A stretch of 64,000 bases of DNA from Lacinutrix sp. MedPE-SW (GCF_001874145.1 NZ_MPCX01000011.1:62001-126000), one strand, 5' to 3'; numbered from the stretch's first letter, positions 42,085 to 50,509 are shown. A program made the numbers and translations. The notes: a model not told the origin generated them from the letters alone.

Positions 42085-42402
42085 TTATTTTGGACTAACT
42101 GTTTTTCCTGTCCAATCTAAAATGCCGCCAGATAAATTGTACGTTTCATTTACATTTATATTTTCTAATAATTCGCAAGCTTGACTACTACGTTTACCAC
42201 TTCTGCAGTACACATAGTAATTTTTATTCTTGTCTAGTTTTTTAATTTCAGCATCAAATTCTTCAGTATCTAAAACATTAATTAGTAAAGCATTTTCTAT
42301 AATACCTTCTGCCCATTCTTTAGGTGTTCTTACATCTAGTATAATAGCGTTTTCATCTTTAGCAATCGATTTTTGCCACTGTTCTTGATCTATATTTTTC
42401 AT
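42085..42402 (-). CDS. single-domain rhodanese
   Basis: 105 residues from the ATG at 42402 (MKNIDQEQWQKSIAKDENA). The frame is open further to 42480, but that start would overlap the upstream gene by 68 bp and add a non-homologous stretch. The active loop is YCRSGKRSSQA with the catalytic Cys. It moves sulfane sulfur between thiols in the cytoplasm. It lies 10 nt after the MBL-rhodanese gene. Confidence 0.9.
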   Translation of the reverse strand: MKNIDQEQWQKSIAKDENAIILDVRTPKEWAEGIIENALLINVLDTEEFDAEIKKLDKNKNYYVYCRSGKRSSQACELLENINVNETYNLSGGILDWTGKTVSPK

Positions 42403-42412
42403 TTCTATTTTT

Positions 42413-43822
42413 TTAAAGTGTTGTTGGACAAACAAATTCTGAAACATTAACTCCAGACTCTTTAATGGCTTTAAAACCACCTTTTACATCTACTAAATTA
42501 TGAATTCCTCGGCTTTTAAGTATTGAAGCAGCAATCATACTTCTATATCCACCAGCACAATGCACATAAAATGAAGTGTTTTCTGGAAATTCTGACAAAT
42601 AATTGTTTAAGAAATCTAATGGCGTATTATTAGCATTGATAACATGTTCTGAAAGGTATTCACTTTCTTTACGCACATCGAATACTGGTTTCTTTTCTGC
42701 TTCTAATTCACTTTTAAATTGCTCTGCAGTTATAGAACTTACTGCATCATACTCCATAGATGCTTTTTTCCAAGCATTAAAACCGCCTTCTAAATACCCA
42801 AGTGTATTGTCGAAACCAACTCTAGATAATCTTGTTACCGCTTCTTCTTCTCTTCCTGGCTCTGTGACTAATAAAATTGGTTGTTTTACATCTGCTATTA
42901 AAGCGCCAACCCATGGTGCAAAGCCACCATCTAAACCAATAAATATTGACCTAGGTATGTGACCTTGAGCAAAATCGTCTTGATGACGAACATCTAATAC
43001 TATCGCTCCTGTTTCGTTTGCTGCAGCTTCAAAGGCTTTTGGAGATAAAGCTTGAGTTCCTCTTTTTAAAACCTCTTCAATATCATCGTAACCTTCTTTA
43101 TTAAGTTTTACATTAGCAGGAAAATATTGCGGTGGTGGCAAAAGGCCATCTATAACTTCTTCAATAAATTCTTCTTTAGTCATATCTGCACGAAGTGCAT
43201 AATTCATTTGCTTTTGATTGCCCAACGTATCTACCGTTTCTTTCATCATATTCTTCCCGCAGGCAGAACCAGCTCCATGAGCAGGATAAACTATAACATC
43301 GTTTTCAAGAGGCATTATTTTTTCTCTTAAGCTATCGAAAAGAAAACCTGCTAAATCTTTTTCTGTTAAAACACCCATTTTTTGCGCTAAATCTGGTCTT
43401 CCAACATCACCTAAAAAAAGTGTATCTCCACTAAATATAGCATGATCTTTACCATTTTCGTCTCGTAATAAATATGTAGTACTTTCCATGGTATGACCTG
43501 GTGTGTGCAAAGCAATAATAGTTACGTTACCTAATTTAAACTCTTGACCATCTTTAGCTATAACGGCTTCAAAAGAAGGTTTTGCATTAGGACCATAAAT
43601 TATTGGTGCTCCAGTTTCTTTTGCTAAGGTTACATGACCACTAACAAAATCTGCATGAAAATGTGTTTCGAAAATATATTTAATTTTTGCATCGTCGAGT
43701 TTGGCTCTATTTATATAAGGCTTTACCTCTCTTAAAGGATCGATAATAGCAACTTCACCATTACTCTCAATATAGTATGCGCCTTGTGCAAGGCAACCTG
43801 TATAAATTTGTTCAACGTTCAT
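42413..43822 (-). CDS. persulfide dioxygenase-rhodanese fusion
   Basis: 469 residues. The ETHE1-type MBL domain (about 1-245) contains ETHFHADFVSGH, HTPGHTMES and SGDTLFLGDVGRPDL. A first rhodanese domain (about 255-360) lacks the Cys (its loop reads VTEPGREEEA); the second (about 365-469) has HCAGGYRSM with Cys. It is a paralogue of the protein at 36746, differing in detail, so the block has two such enzymes. Likely converts persulfide to sulfite, which TauE/SafE then exports. A GTAAC-N4-GTTAC site ends 55 nt upstream. Confidence 0.92.
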   Translation of the reverse strand: MNVEQIYTGCLAQGAYYIESNGEVAIIDPLREVKPYINRAKLDDAKIKYIFETHFHADFVSGHVTLAKETGAPIIYGPNAKPSFEAVIAKDGQEFKLGNVTIIALHTPGHTMESTTYLLRDENGKDHAIFSGDTLFLGDVGRPDLAQKMGVLTEKDLAGFLFDSLREKIMPLENDVIVYPAHGAGSACGKNMMKETVDTLGNQKQMNYALRADMTKEEFIEEVIDGLLPPPQYFPANVKLNKEGYDDIEEVLKRGTQALSPKAFEAAANETGAIVLDVRHQDDFAQGHIPRSIFIGLDGGFAPWVGALIADVKQPILLVTEPGREEEAVTRLSRVGFDNTLGYLEGGFNAWKKASMEYDAVSSITAEQFKSELEAEKKPVFDVRKESEYLSEHVINANNTPLDFLNNYLSEFPENTSFYVHCAGGYRSMIAASILKSRGIHNLVDVKGGFKAIKESGVNVSEFVCPTTL

Positions 43823-43877
43823 TTTTATTATTTTTAATTTGTTATTGTAAAACTAAATAGACTTTAGCTATAATGCA

Positions 43878-43891
43878 GTAACCTAGGTTAC
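43878..43891. promoter_or_regulatory. GTAAC-N4-GTTAC site, MBL-rhodanese unit
   Basis: GTAACctagGTTAC, fully self-complementary including the spacer, followed by ACAAC; 55 nt before the start at 43822. Confidence 0.78.
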
Positions 43892-43943
43892 ACAACTAAA
43901 AAAACTCTTGTTGTTTAAAGAAAATTTATGATATTTCTATTTT

Positions 43944-44747
43944 TTACTCTACAAAAAATTCCATGTAAAAAATAAATATTGCCATTACAAATATGAAATA
44001 GCCAAATCCTTTTTTTAGTTTAGTGCCATCTATAAAATTACTTAAATAGCTACCAATAAATATTCCTACAAAAGAAATACCTGTAAAAATTGCCAAGAAA
44101 ACCCAATCGATATCCATTGTTAAAGCGTCACCTAAAAAGAATCCTAGTAGAGATTTAAATGCGATAATTATTAATGATGTACCAACAGCAACTTTCATTT
44201 TTACATTTGCAAGAATTACTAAAGCTGGAATTATTAAAAATCCACCACCAGCACCAATTAAACCTGTTATTCCTCCAACAACTAAACCTTCTATAATAAT
44301 TAAAGGATAATTGTATTTTACTTTTCCTGTTTGGAGTTTTTCTTCTCTTTTTTTAAGCATTGAAAATGCAGCTGGAATCATTAAAAGAGCAAATAAACCA
44401 AACATTGCCATTCTACGTGTAAAATCAAAATCTCCTATAGTAAATAAAACATCTGGTAGTGCTGGTACGACATAACGTCTAATTGCACTTACACCTATAA
44501 TTGCAGGCAAACCAAATACAATTGCAGTACGCCAATCTACATATCCTTTAAAATGCTGTTTTATACCTCCTAGCAATGCACTTGCGCCTACTATAAATAA
44601 CGAATATGCTGTGGCTACTTTTTCGTTTACTGAAAATAAATAAGCTAAAACTGGTACTGCCAATATAGAACCACCACCACCAATAAGACCTAACGATATA
44701 CCAATAATAAGTGCACTGATATAGCCAAAAATTTCTAAAATTCCCAT
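43944..44747 (-). CDS. TauE/SafE family sulfite exporter
   Basis: 267 residues, eight membrane helices with the twofold Gly-rich motifs IGGGGSILAVPVLAYLF and IGAGGGFLIIPALVIL of TauE/SafE proteins. It likely exports sulfite or sulfonates from the cytoplasm, the product of the persulfide dioxygenases. It has its own GTAAC-N4-GTTAC site 52 nt upstream. Confidence 0.9.
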   Translation of the reverse strand: MGILEIFGYISALIIGISLGLIGGGGSILAVPVLAYLFSVNEKVATAYSLFIVGASALLGGIKQHFKGYVDWRTAIVFGLPAIIGVSAIRRYVVPALPDVLFTIGDFDFTRRMAMFGLFALLMIPAAFSMLKKREEKLQTGKVKYNYPLIIIEGLVVGGITGLIGAGGGFLIIPALVILANVKMKVAVGTSLIIIAFKSLLGFFLGDALTMDIDWVFLAIFTGISFVGIFIGSYLSNFIDGTKLKKGFGYFIFVMAIFIFYMEFFVE

Positions 44748-44799
44748 ACTTTAATATTCTTATATATCGCGAAAGTAAATGGTCTTAAGTTAATTTGAA

Positions 44800-44813
44800 G
44801 TAACCTGAGTTAC
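44800..44813. promoter_or_regulatory. GTAAC-N4-GTTAC site, TauE/SafE
   Basis: GTAACctgaGTTAC followed by ACAAC, 52 nt before the start at 44747 and only 7 nt from the regulator gene stop. Confidence 0.75.
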
Positions 44814-44820
44814 ACAACTA

Positions 44821-45453
44821 TTATAAATTTATAATTTCTATATAATTTCTATGAAGTTTAATATTACCTAAATTTTCTAATTTCTTTAACAATCTAGAAA
44901 TCACAACTCTAGAGCTATGCAAATCGTAAGCAATTTCTTGATGTGTACTTTCTATAACTTTAGATTTTGTAATTCTTGCTTTTTCTTTTAAGTAATCTAA
45001 AAGTCTTTGATCCATATTATTAAAAGCAATACTATCCAGAGTATGTAGCATTTCGTTTAAACGATTGTGGTAACTTTCAAATACAAAATTTCTCCAAGAT
45101 TTGTATTTAGAGGTCCAAATTTCCATTTTTTGAATTGGAATCATTATTAAAGTTGCATCTGTTTCTGCAATTGCCCTAATTTCACTTTTAGTTTGCCCCA
45201 TACAACAGGTCATTGTCATAGAACAGGTGTCTCCTTTTTCTAAATAATATAAAAGAAGTTCGTCTCCATCTTTATCTTCCCTAAGAACTTTTATAGCTCC
45301 CGAAAGCAATAAGGGCATACCTTTAACGTAAGAACCAATATCCATTAATTTAAATCCTGCTGGCACATCCTTATAAGTCCCAACTTGGATAATTTCATTA
45401 ATAAGCTCTTCTTCAAAAAGGCTTCCATAACTATTTTTTAGCTCTTGAATCAT
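44821..45453 (-). CDS. Crp/Fnr-family regulator with Cys cluster, likely master of the sulfide block
   Basis: 210 residues. Cyclic-nucleotide-binding-like fold (about 15-125), dimer helix, and winged HTH (about 155-210). The sensor domain has Cys77, Cys83 and Cys84 (CSMTMTCCMG), not the FNR N-terminal Cys set. The recognition helix reads HSSRVVISRLLKKLE: Val183 stands where CRP has Glu181, so target DNA should differ from TGTGA or TTGAT boxes. That fits the eight GTAAC-N4-GTTAC sites around it. It may sense sulfide or persulfide through Cys; direct evidence is lacking. Confidence 0.85.
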   Translation of the reverse strand: MIQELKNSYGSLFEEELINEIIQVGTYKDVPAGFKLMDIGSYVKGMPLLLSGAIKVLREDKDGDELLLYYLEKGDTCSMTMTCCMGQTKSEIRAIAETDATLIMIPIQKMEIWTSKYKSWRNFVFESYHNRLNEMLHTLDSIAFNNMDQRLLDYLKEKARITKSKVIESTHQEIAYDLHSSRVVISRLLKKLENLGNIKLHRNYIEIINL

Positions 45454-45586
45454 CTTTTACATTTATTAGTAATTGTTAACTGCATTTTACCGTAATTAAT
45501 TAATATAGTTACCCGATAATTTTATTATTTTAAATGGTAGTTATTGTAATTTAATGTAAAAATAATAGAATAGAAAATTGCGATTG

Positions 45587-45600
45587 GTAACATTAGTTAC
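45587..45600. promoter_or_regulatory. GTAAC-N4-GTTAC site, regulator gene
   Basis: GTAACattaGTTAC, 133 nt before the regulator ATG at 45453. The greater distance may mean a long leader or a different, perhaps repressive, geometry for self-control. Confidence 0.65.
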
Positions 45601-45636
45601 AAAGCTTAACATATAACAACTTATAAATGGTTGTAA

Positions 45637-45674
45637 AAAGATAAAGCCACTATAAATATAGTGGCTTTATCTTT
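45637..45674. terminator. terminator of ohr
   Basis: AAAGATAAAGCCACTAT arms with a three-base loop, T tracts on both sides. It ends the leftward ohr transcript 20 nt past its stop. Confidence 0.85.
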
Positions 45675-45693
45675 TTTTAACTTTTTCTGTATA

Positions 45694-46122
45694 TTATTCG
45701 TCTAAAAGCAAATTTAATGTTACTGTTATATTATCTCTAGTTGCTTTACTAAATGGACAAACTTCGTGTGCTTTTTCTACTAAACTTTCTCCTGTTTCTA
45801 AATCTACACCTGGTATGTAACAATCTAATGTAGCTTCTAAACAGAAACCATCTTCATCTTTACAAAACCCTATAATAGCCGTTACACTTAAAGCCTCTTC
45901 GTCTATATCTATATTTTCTGCATTTGCAACAGATTGTAATGCTCCACCAAAACATGCAGCATAAGCAGCTCCAAAAAACTGTTCAGGATTTGCACCGTTG
46001 CCGCCATCGCCGCCCATAGATTTTGGCACAGAAAGATTAAAATCTAACGGTCCGTCTTCAGATTTTACATTACCTTTTCTTCCTCCTATAGCTGTTGTTG
46101 TTGCTTCATATAATGTTTTCAT
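45694..46122 (-). CDS. ohr: organic hydroperoxide resistance protein, Ohr subfamily of OsmC
   Basis: 142 residues with both catalytic cysteines in context: Cys57 in GAAYAACFGGAL and Cys122 in EVCPFSKATR. Ohr reduces organic hydroperoxides with lipoylated proteins as electron source, and Ohr/OsmC proteins can also handle sulfane sulfur. It is leftward, just upstream of the sulfide block, but has no GTAAC-N4-GTTAC site before it, so I place it outside that regulon. Confidence 0.92.
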   Translation of the reverse strand: MKTLYEATTTAIGGRKGNVKSEDGPLDFNLSVPKSMGGDGGNGANPEQFFGAAYAACFGGALQSVANAENIDIDEEALSVTAIIGFCKDEDGFCLEATLDCYIPGVDLETGESLVEKAHEVCPFSKATRDNITVTLNLLLDE

Positions 46123-46199
46123 TGTATTTTTTTTAAGGTTTATGTAATAAAGATACTACGTAAGTTATGTGATTTAAAATCTAAGCTCTTAAATTTCTC

Positions 46200-46475
46200 C
46201 TAAATTATTTCTGCACTTATGCCAGCTTCTAAGATTTTAGAGCATCTTGGTTTTAAATCTTTAAGTTCTCCTGTTTTTACTGTACATTGTCCTTTATAGT
46301 GTACGAGTATTGTGCATTGTTCTGCTTGTTCTGGAGTATGGTCGCAAGCTTTAATGAGTGTATTTATAACGTGATCAAAAGTGTTTACATCATCATTATA
46401 AACTACAATTTCATTATTCTTTTTTTCTTTTGTAGCGGTGTCAAATTGCTCTAATACTTTTTCTTTAGTGCTCAT
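46200..46475 (-). CDS. clpS: ClpS adaptor of ClpAP/ClpCP protease
   Basis: 91 residues. The core has VVYNDDVNTFDHVINTLIKA and QCTILVHYKGQCTVKTGE, with the NDD/NTF and HYKG residues that bind N-degrons and the Clp N-domain. It brings N-end-rule substrates to the Clp protease. Monocistronic. Confidence 0.95.
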   Translation of the reverse strand: MSTKEKVLEQFDTATKEKKNNEIVVYNDDVNTFDHVINTLIKACDHTPEQAEQCTILVHYKGQCTVKTGELKDLKPRCSKILEAGISAEII

Positions 46476-46524
46476 TTTTAATATTTTAAACTAAAATAAT
46501 TTTTTTTTACTATTAAAGCAAAAA

Positions 46525-46544
46525 GGACGCCAAAAATGACGTCC
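46525..46544 (-). terminator. terminator of the M57-like protease gene
   Basis: Minus strand GGACGTCA/TGGCGTCC with one G-U pair and a short T-rich loop, followed by five T. Confidence 0.8.
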
Positions 46545-46570
46545 TCCTTATTAAATTTTAACTTTTAAGC

Positions 46571-47410
46571 TTAATACATGTTTTGTAGTGCTATAATATC
46601 ATCACTATCGAACTCTCCATCTTCACCAGAGTTAAAACAGGCAACCATTATAGAGTTAGGGTTATAACCAGCAGATGTTCCTGCTACGGCTATTGCTCCA
46701 ACTCCAGCTTGACCTTCGTTTGTATTTTGGCCGCAACTTTGTCTTGTAGACCAATCTGTATGTCTGAACCCGACAGAATGTCCTATTTCATGAGTTATTA
46801 CATGCTCTATTACATTCGTGTTATAGTTATCTAAACCATATATTTGAACAAACTTGTGTGGTAATCCATTTGATGGAAAACCTGCAGAACCTCCTGCTCC
46901 ACTTTGATTAGGGTTGTGATACACTACCATATCTTTTGAATTATAGTCTGTACCAAATGTTAATGTAAAAGATATAGAAACTCCACTTAAACGGTTATAG
47001 TTAGCAACTGCCCATTGTAATGCAGTTTGCTCGTTTTGAGATAACCCAAAACCGCCACCACCGGTGTAACCAATAATTGAGATATTTCTTCCTTGAGAAA
47101 CTAAATTATTAGTACGATAGTTTCGGTCTAACTCATTACTGTTAACTTCTTGCTTTAATATTTGAGACTCTGTTAGTAATATATCGTCTTCTATTTGATA
47201 CATTTCTACAGTTGAGCCATCTGGTAGTTGAAAGTCTACCTTTTGCACATCGTTAACGTTTAGGGATAACTCTGCAAGTTTACTTAAAATTTCGTCTGAA
47301 ATTTGTTCTTTGGTTTGAACTTCTTCTGGTTTAACCTCATCTTTTTGACAAGATTGAAAGAAAAACGAAACTGCTAGAATTGCTATTAAAAATATTCTAA
47401 AATTTTTCAT
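46571..47410 (-). CDS. M57-like HEIGH metallopeptidase lipoprotein
   Basis: 279 residues. Lipobox FFFQSC with Cys21, a Glu-rich linker, and a zinc peptidase domain with HEIGHSVGFRH (HExxHxxGxxH, metzincin type) near residue 210. It is close to Bacteroidota dual-action HEIGH metallopeptidases. Expected outside the cytoplasm as a membrane-anchored protease. Own terminator follows; an inverted repeat TTACGGT/ACCGTAA lies 157 nt upstream. Confidence 0.9.
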   Translation of the reverse strand: MKNFRIFLIAILAVSFFFQSCQKDEVKPEEVQTKEQISDEILSKLAELSLNVNDVQKVDFQLPDGSTVEMYQIEDDILLTESQILKQEVNSNELDRNYRTNNLVSQGRNISIIGYTGGGGFGLSQNEQTALQWAVANYNRLSGVSISFTLTFGTDYNSKDMVVYHNPNQSGAGGSAGFPSNGLPHKFVQIYGLDNYNTNVIEHVITHEIGHSVGFRHTDWSTRQSCGQNTNEGQAGVGAIAVAGTSAGYNPNSIMVACFNSGEDGEFDSDDIIALQNMY

Positions 47411-47567
47411 TTTGTTATTAGGGTATTAGATTAATTTAAAAATTAATGTTTACGTAAACAAAAGACATAGGTTTCCAGCTTCAAATTATAAGATTATATA
47501 ACTGAAAAATATGTTTTAAAATAAATTTATTTCTGGTGTAAATGTAAGGAATAGAAAAATAAGAATG

Positions 47568-47585
47568 TTACGGTTTTTACCGTAA
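47568..47585. promoter_or_regulatory. inverted repeat upstream of the HEIGH peptidase gene
   Basis: Perfect 7-bp arms TTACGGT/ACCGTAA with a TTTT loop, between the peptidase gene (start 47410) and prmA end (47650). Possible operator or the prmA 3' hairpin; there is no T tract on the minus strand to make it a strong terminator. Confidence 0.35.
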
Positions 47586-47649
47586 ATTTCTGTTTTTTCA
47601 CATAATTATTAAAAAATAAGCAGTGTTTTGATTAAAAATATAGGAATTA

Positions 47650-48486
47650 TTAATTTTTAAACTCTAATGCTACCCAATTATTTCTTTCTAATTTTGATTG
47701 TAATTTTAGATTGTATTTATTGCATTCTTCTTCTATTATAGCAATATCATTATTATAAAATCCGCTTAAAAATAATTGTCCGTTTTGGTTTAAACATTTT
47801 GAATATATCCCAATATCTTTTAATAGAATATTGCGATTAATGTTTGCTATTACTATATCGTAATTTTTATTTTTTAATAGGCTTGAATCTCCTTCGTATA
47901 CATTTATGTGTGCGGCATTATTTCGTTCTGCATTTTCAACACTATTTAAATAACACCAGTTATCTATATCTATAGCATCTACAGGTTTTGCGCCTTTGAA
48001 TGCTGCTAAAATGGCTAATACTCCTGTACCACAACCCATATCTAGTACAGATTTGTTTTGAAATGTATTGTTTAATATATGTTGTATCATCATGTGTGTT
48101 GTTTCATGATGTCCTGTTCCAAAACTCATTTTTGGCTCTATTACAATATCATACTTTGTATCTGGTTTTTCATGAAATGGTGCACGAACAGAACAAAGGT
48201 TGTCTACTATTATTGGGTTAAAGTTTTTTTCCCATTCACTATTCCAGTTTACTTGTTCTATCTCATCGAAGGTGTATGAGATTTTAAATTCGTTATTGGT
48301 TAGTACATATATATTATTTAATATACCATCGAACCACTCGTCTTTTTGTATGTATGCTGTTACTCCTGTTTCTGTTTCTACGAAGCTTTCGAAACCTGCA
48401 TAACCTAACTCGGCTATTAAAATTTCGGTTGCTGGTTGTAATGGTTCTACTTTAAAGTAATATCCTATATATGTTGTATTAGACAT
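47650..48486 (-). CDS. prmA: ribosomal protein L11 methyltransferase
   Basis: 278 residues. The C-terminal half has the SAM-binding loop DMGCGTGVLAILAAFKGA and the catalytic IVIANINRNIL (NPPY-like) strand; the N-terminal part binds L11. It trimethylates ribosomal protein L11. It lies downstream of tpiA, separated by a GC-rich 100-bp segment. Confidence 0.94.
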   Translation of the reverse strand: MSNTTYIGYYFKVEPLQPATEILIAELGYAGFESFVETETGVTAYIQKDEWFDGILNNIYVLTNNEFKISYTFDEIEQVNWNSEWEKNFNPIIVDNLCSVRAPFHEKPDTKYDIVIEPKMSFGTGHHETTHMMIQHILNNTFQNKSVLDMGCGTGVLAILAAFKGAKPVDAIDIDNWCYLNSVENAERNNAAHINVYEGDSSLLKNKNYDIVIANINRNILLKDIGIYSKCLNQNGQLFLSGFYNNDIAIIEEECNKYNLKLQSKLERNNWVALEFKN

Positions 48487-48507
48487 AATTGTTATGTTTT
48501 GTATTTG

Positions 48508-48613
48508 GCAAGTATGCCTTGCGTTAGTGATGGAGGCATTTGTTGAAGCTCCTCGCAGAGAGCGACTGCCGAGAGCACGACCAAGCGATTTTTTTATCGC
48601 TTGGTAACGCCCA
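48508..48613. repeat. GC-rich structured segment between tpiA and prmA
   Basis: About 105 bp much richer in G+C than its surroundings. It contains GCAAG/CTTGC near 48509-48523 and a perfect 10-bp stem ACCAAGCGAT/ATCGCTTGGT with six-T loop at 48580-48605, lacking a T tract on the minus strand. It resembles a dispersed flavobacterial repeat or a structured RNA part. Confidence 0.5.
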
Positions 48614-48622
48614 AATTTTTAT

Positions 48623-49372
48623 TTAAAATGCGTTTACTATGGCTATAAAATCTTCGGCTTTTAGTGATGCGCCTCCAATTAAGCCGCCATCGACGTCTGG
48701 TTTTGAGAATATTTCTTTTGCGTTTGCTGGTTTTACGCTTCCGCCGTAGAGTATTGATACGTCTTGCGCGGTATTTTCACCATATTTATTTTGTAATGTT
48801 TGGCGTATAAATTTATGCATGTCTTGCGCTTGTTCTGGACTTGCTGTTTCTCCTGTACCTATTGCCCATACTGGCTCGTAGGCCAAAATAATGTTTTTAA
48901 ATGCTGATGCTTCTAGGTGAAATAATGCGCTTTTTATTTGGTTTTCTACTACTTGTTCTTGGTTTCCTGCTTTACGATCGCTTAATTCTTCTCCAAAACA
49001 AAAAATTATTCGTAAATCGTTTTTTAATGCGGCATCTACTTTTTTTGCTAAAGACTCATTGGTTTCGTTAAAGTATGCGCGACGCTCGCTATGGCCTAAT
49101 ATTACTGTTTTTACTCCTATACTTTTTAGCATTGTTGCGCTAATTTCTCCTGTATATGCGCCGTTTTCTGCAAAGTGCATGTTTTGTGCTATTACTTCTA
49201 TATTAGAGTTTCTTGTAGCATCGAATGCTTGATAAAGGTTTACGTAGGTTGGTGCAATCATGACCTCGACATTTGAGGTTTGTGTTTGTTTTAATAGGTC
49301 TACGATTAATGCTTCGGTTTGAGGTAAATCGTTATTCATTTTCCAATTTCCTGCTACTATATTTTTTCTCAT
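48623..49372 (-). CDS. tpiA: triosephosphate isomerase
   Basis: 249 residues, full length. Active-site Lys in NWKMN (residue 11-13), His in LGHSERR and Glu in AYEPVWAIGTG, with YGGSVKPAN for the phosphate. It interconverts dihydroxyacetone phosphate and glyceraldehyde 3-phosphate. It follows the ABC permease gene by 60 nt in the same direction. Confidence 0.97.
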   Translation of the reverse strand: MRKNIVAGNWKMNNDLPQTEALIVDLLKQTQTSNVEVMIAPTYVNLYQAFDATRNSNIEVIAQNMHFAENGAYTGEISATMLKSIGVKTVILGHSERRAYFNETNESLAKKVDAALKNDLRIIFCFGEELSDRKAGNQEQVVENQIKSALFHLEASAFKNIILAYEPVWAIGTGETASPEQAQDMHKFIRQTLQNKYGENTAQDVSILYGGSVKPANAKEIFSKPDVDGGLIGGASLKAEDFIAIVNAF

Positions 49373-49432
49373 TTTAGTAATGCTTTATAGTTTTATATTA
49401 TTAGTGTACTGCCTTTTATTGGCTTAATTTTT

Positions 49433-50509
49433 TTATTCTAATTTTACTTTTGGATCAAGCCAAGCGTATATTATATCTACAAAAATATTGATTATTATAA
49501 AATGTAAGGCTATAATTAATACTGAACCCATAATTACTGGTAAATCTAAAGTATTTAGTGCGTTTACAATTTCTTTTCCTAAACCATTCCACCCGAAAAT
49601 ATATTCTACGAAAACGGCTCCTGCTAACATTGATGCAAACCATCCTGATATTGCTGTTACTACTGGATTTAATGCGTTTTTTATAGCGTGTTTTTTTATA
49701 ATCTGGAACTCGCTTAATCCTTTTGCTCTTGCTGTACGAATGTAGTCTTGATTAAACACTTCTAACAACGAGTTACGCATTAATTGTATTACTACTGCTA
49801 ATGGCCTAATACCTAAAACAATTGCTGGTAATATTAGGTTTTTTAGTTTTAAATTTACTTTTTCGCCATAGTTATCGAGCTCATACAAACTACCTGTCAT
49901 CTCTAAATTGGTATATTTATGTAATACAAAACCAAAAAACCAAGCAAATAATATAGCGCTAAAAAATGAGGGCACACTCATGCCAATTGTGCTTATTATT
50001 TGTATTGCACTATCTATAAACGTGTCTTTTTTTAGTGCTGAAATTACACCTAAAAAAATACCTAATATTAATGCTATTATTATTGCTGATACTGCTAATA
50101 CAAATGTATTTGGTAGTGTTTCACCTAAAACTGTACTTACTTTTTTTCCTTGTTTTGTAAACGATTCTCTTAAATATGGGTATTTTAAAACTGTTGTTAT
50201 ATTACCTACTGTAAAAAGCTGTAATGCTGTATACTTATTGTCTTGTAAATATGTATAATCGTCTTGCGTATTAGAGTGAAATGATAGTACTGATAAATCG
50301 TTTAAATAGTATGCATATTGTATAGCTAACGGCTTATCGAAACCATATTTTTTTTTAACTATGGCCAATTGCTCACTATCTTCGTTTTGACCCAACATCA
50401 TTTGTGCTGGATCTCCAGGTAAAACATTAAATAAAAAGAATATGACTGTAACTACTCCAAATAAAGTGAGTAGTGCATAAAAGGTTTTATTTAAGAGATA
50501 GCTTAGCAG
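49433..50509 (-). CDS. DppB-type ABC transporter permease, probable CTG start
   Basis: 358 residues if begun at the CTG at 50509. The first ATG (50401) would cut off the first 36 residues, and these (LSYLLNKTFYALLTLFGVV, then FNVLPGDP) are the conserved first membrane helix of peptide/nickel permeases. In that frame no ATG lies between the stop at 50523 and 50401. Six membrane helices in all, with the EAA-type loop ARAKGLSEFQIIKKHAIKNA. It moves peptides or similar solutes; the partner ATPase and second permease are not in the window. Start is 4 nt after the stop of the BT_3928 gene, so coupling may help initiation. Confidence 0.85.
   Translation of the reverse strand: MLSYLLNKTFYALLTLFGVVTVIFFLFNVLPGDPAQMMLGQNEDSEQLAIVKKKYGFDKPLAIQYAYYLNDLSVLSFHSNTQDDYTYLQDNKYTALQLFTVGNITTVLKYPYLRESFTKQGKKVSTVLGETLPNTFVLAVSAIIIALILGIFLGVISALKKDTFIDSAIQIISTIGMSVPSFFSAILFAWFFGFVLHKYTNLEMTGSLYELDNYGEKVNLKLKNLILPAIVLGIRPLAVVIQLMRNSLLEVFNQDYIRTARAKGLSEFQIIKKHAIKNALNPVVTAISGWFASMLAGAVFVEYIFGWNGLGKEIVNALNTLDLPVIMGSVLIIALHFIIINIFVDIIYAWLDPKVKLE

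Noticed and set aside
42403-42480. Upstream start for the rhodanese gene
   Set aside because: It would overlap the upstream MBL-rhodanese gene by 68 bp and adds residues foreign to the family; ATG at 42402 fits.
45587-45600. GTAAC-N4-GTTAC copies as insertion-sequence ends
   Set aside because: They recur singly at a fixed distance before different genes, with no transposase or target duplications; a regulatory site explains them better.
49455-49643. Leftward 62-codon frame inside the permease gene
   Set aside because: It lies wholly within the permease in another frame and has no recognisable product.
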